Shown: one piece after another, positions 62,235-64,000 of the stretch | Layout of the letters: each line of letters starts with the position of its first letter | How positions within the stretch are numbered: the first letter of the stretch is position 1 | Assembly: GCA_036384915.1 (NCBI GenBank) | Contig: DASVLJ010000015.1 | Location: forward strand, 1 to 64,000 | Source of the DNA: PKWO01 sp036384915 | GTDB taxonomy: Bacteria; Pseudomonadota; Gammaproteobacteria; Burkholderiales; Burkholderiaceae_D | Direction: 5' to 3' | DNA: 64,000 bases | Notes under the pieces: model-generated | What the model was told of the DNA's origin: nothing | The model's input: the letters and a program-made list of their open reading frames with translations, nothing else | The model's database searches: none | Position numbers and translations under genes: made by a program

Positions 62235-63227
62235 TCAATGCGGCATCAGCACAGCGGCGCCATTGATCTTGCCCTTGCGTAAATCGTCCAGCGCCCGGTT
62301 CGCGTCGGCCAGGGCGTAAGGCACGGTGTGCGTGCGAATCCGCATGGAGGCGATCAGCTCGAAGAAATCGATGCCGTCCTGGCGCGTCAAATTCGCCACC
62401 GATATGATCTTCCGTTCGCCCCATAGGATTTCGTAGGGAAAAGCCGGAATATCGCTCATGTGGATGCCGGCGCACACGACCGTGCCGCCCTTGACCACAT
62501 TGCGCAGGGCTGCCGGCACCAGTTCGCCGGCCGGCGCGAAGATCAGCGCGGCATCGAGCGGGCAGGGTGGCGCCTCGTCGCTGCCGCCGGCCCAGGCGGC
62601 GCCGAGTTCCCGGGCGAAACGCTGGGCTTGACTATCGCCGTGCCGTGTAAAGGCGTAAATTTCACGCCCTTGTTGCCGCACCACCTGCGCGATGATGTGC
62701 GCGGCGGCCCCGAATCCATAGATGCCCACCTTCACCGCCTCTCCGGCCATGCGCAGCGCGCGGTAGCCGATCAGGCCGGCGCACAGCAAGGGTGCCGCTT
62801 CCTCGTCGCTGAAATGATCGGGCAAGGCAAAGCAGAACCGGCTGTCGGCAAGGGCGTATTGCGCGTAGCCGCCGTCCGTCGTGTAGCCGGTGAAGCGCGG
62901 CTGGTCGCACAGGTTTTCCCGGCCGGAGCGGCAATAGCGGCAGGCGCCGCAGGTGTGGCCCAGCCAAGGCACGCCGACGCGCTGGCCCAGGCGGAATGCT
63001 TCGACGCCCCGGCCAAGTTCTTCGACAATGCCGACAATCTCGTGTCCGGGAATGAGGGCCGGTTTCGCTTCCTTGAGTTCGCCATCGACGACGTGCAGGT
63101 CGGTGCGGCAAACGCCGCAGGCGCGAACCTTGATCAGCAACTGGCCGGGGCCGGGACGCGGCTTCGCCACCGTCTTGAGCCTCAACCCGGAACCTGCCTG
63201 CTCAAGGACCATTGCCTGCATGCACAT
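62235..63227 (-). CDS. Zinc-dependent alcohol dehydrogenase family protein
   Basis: A 330-residue MDR alcohol dehydrogenase. The catalytic zinc residues are in CGVCRTDLHVVDGEL and GHEIVGIVEELG; the structural zinc site is CGACRYCRSGRENLC. The nucleotide site is degenerate (KVGIYGFGAAAHIIAQVVRQQG). This fits the AdhP/AdhA-like propanol-preferring branch. Start at 63227 with GGAGG five bases before. It follows the ftsH stop by 35 bp on the same strand and may be read from the ftsH transcript. Confidence 0.9.
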   Translation of the reverse strand: MCMQAMVLEQAGSGLRLKTVAKPRPGPGQLLIKVRACGVCRTDLHVVDGELKEAKPALIPGHEIVGIVEELGRGVEAFRLGQRVGVPWLGHTCGACRYCRSGRENLCDQPRFTGYTTDGGYAQYALADSRFCFALPDHFSDEEAAPLLCAGLIGYRALRMAGEAVKVGIYGFGAAAHIIAQVVRQQGREIYAFTRHGDSQAQRFARELGAAWAGGSDEAPPCPLDAALIFAPAGELVPAALRNVVKGGTVVCAGIHMSDIPAFPYEILWGERKIISVANLTRQDGIDFFELIASMRIRTHTVPYALADANRALDDLRKGKINGAAVLMPH

Positions 63228-63262
63228 CGGCGCCTCCGCTAGTATAACGCTATGACTACATG

Positions 63263-64000
63263 TTACGACTTCGTCGCCACGGCCAATGGTCGTGCCTCGC
63301 TGCCGGTTTTGTGTTTGGCAAGCAAGGCATCGAGGTCGGCGCGGTCGACGATTTCCTTTTCCAGCAAGTGCGTAGCCAGCGCGTTCAGCAGGTTGCGGTG
63401 TTCGGTCAGGGTTTGCCGCACACGGGCATAGGCCTCCGCGAGCAGTTTCTTCGATTCCTCATCGATCGCCTGGGCCGTGGCTTCGCTATAGTCGCGCGGC
63501 GCGCGCGGCGCCGGATCAGGGAGGAACAGCGCCGACCGGCCGCGCTCATAGGTGGGCAAGCCCAGCGATTCGCTCATCCCGTATTGGGTGATCATCTGAC
63601 GTGCCATGTCGGTGGCGCGCTGCAAGTCGTTTTGTGCGCCGGTGGAAACGTCGCCGAACACGATCTCCTCTGCCGCGCGGCCGCCCAGCAGCACATCCAA
63701 CCGATCCAGCAATTCGCTGCGCTTTAGCAGGTAGCGGTCTTCGGTCGGCGTCTGCTGCGTATAGCCCAGCGTCGCGATGCCGCGCGGAATGATGGAAATC
63801 TTGCTGATGCGGTCGGTGTGCGCGCGGAATTCGGCGATCAACGCATGCCCCGCTTCATGGTAGGACGTGGTTTCCTTTTCCATCGCGTTCATGACGCGGT
63901 TCTTCTTTTCCGGGCCGCCGACGATACGGTCGAGCGCCGCATCGAAGTCGGCCAGTTCGACGCAGTTCTTGTCCTTGCGCGCGGCCAGCAGTGCGGCCTC
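63263..64000 (-). CDS. ftsH: ATP-dependent zinc metalloprotease FtsH, 3' part
   Basis: The gene is cut by the right edge; about 245 C-terminal residues are present. The end of the AAA+ module is seen (AARKDKNCVELADFDAALDRIVGGPEKKNRV), then the zinc motif HEAGH in TSYHEAGHALIAEF, and the peptidase domain with GGRAAEEIVFGDVSTGAQNDLQRATDMARQMITQYGMS carrying the third ligand. FtsH degrades membrane and regulatory proteins. The continuous frame runs to base 64000, so an internal ATG at 63892 is not the start. The usual rlmE-ftsH-folP neighbourhood is not seen on the downstream side, where an alcohol dehydrogenase follows, so this may be a second FtsH copy. Confidence 0.93.
   Translation of the reverse strand, partial: EAALLAARKDKNCVELADFDAALDRIVGGPEKKNRVMNAMEKETTSYHEAGHALIAEFRAHTDRISKISIIPRGIATLGYTQQTPTEDRYLLKRSELLDRLDVLLGGRAAEEIVFGDVSTGAQNDLQRATDMARQMITQYGMSESLGLPTYERGRSALFLPDPAPRAPRDYSEATAQAIDEESKKLLAEAYARVRQTLTEHRNLLNALATHLLEKEIVDRADLDALLAKHKTGSEARPLAVATKS

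Noticed and set aside
1..64000. tRNA, rRNA or CRISPR features
   Set aside because: No T-loop-like GGTTCRANYC with matching acceptor stem, no rRNA stretch and no regularly spaced repeats were seen on reading; a dedicated tRNA search would settle the first point.

Overview
The window is about 62% GC, densely coded, and carries roughly fifty protein genes; no rRNA, tRNA, CRISPR array or complete insertion sequence was found. Gene content (PurU, a DUF455 ferritin-like protein, two chemoreceptors, bactofilin, RNase Z, a PssA-type phosphatidylserine synthase, a TonB-dependent receptor next to an amylosucrase) and protein style point to a betaproteobacterium of the Burkholderiales, most plausibly Oxalobacteraceae (Massilia/Duganella/Janthinobacterium-like). 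This placement is inference from families, not from a marker gene.

Layout. 1-7.8 kb: a long palindrome at the left edge, a membrane protein, an MDR oxidoreductase, a bactofilin followed by a gene broken at two homopolymers, purU with a DUF455 gene, a patatin, and a chemoreceptor with a CheR/CheB docking tail. 7.8-16.4 kb: repeat-bearing spacer, a large TonB receptor, a divergent acyl-CoA synthetase / alpha-beta hydrolase pair, an AraC-GyrI regulator with a VOC protein, and a flavin reductase. 16.4-24 kb: TPR membrane protein, HDOD protein, TPR glycosyltransferase, second chemoreceptor, two secreted Cys-rich proteins, RNase Z. 24-32 kb: NHL-propeller lipoprotein, M13 and M28 metallopeptidases around an SLC13/ArsB-type permease. 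32.2-34.3 kb: an arsenic operon arsR-arsI-arsC-aquaporin with overlapping start/stop codons. 34.4-42.2 kb: phosphopantetheinyl transferase, divergent regulators, a transglutaminase-like TPR lipoprotein, pssA, and a 1029-residue propeller sensor diguanylate cyclase. 42.4-44.7 kb: a small ribbon-helix-helix protein whose operator overlaps its -10 box, a DUF2278 protein and a bacterial DNase II homologue.

44.9-54.6 kb is the most coherent system: a sucrose-use locus equivalent to the Xanthomonas sux genes (TonB receptor, inner-membrane sugar transporter, amylosucrase, LacI regulator) with added fructokinase and glucokinase. Four 14-bp LacI-type operators are visible, three of them overlapping the -35 region of a recognisable sigma-70 promoter (receptor, amylosucrase operon, regulator itself). 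The receptor's predicted 5' leader holds a 170-bp near-palindromic element. The expected flow is sucrose uptake by the receptor and transporter, amylosucrase turning sucrose into alpha-glucan plus fructose, and the two kinases feeding hexoses into glycolysis.

54.6-64 kb: SulP transporter, a zinc-ribbon protein next to a protein resembling a phage family, a membrane-fused spermidine-synthase-like protein, a LemA/TPM pair, a zinc alcohol dehydrogenase, and the 3' part of an ftsH gene running off the right edge.
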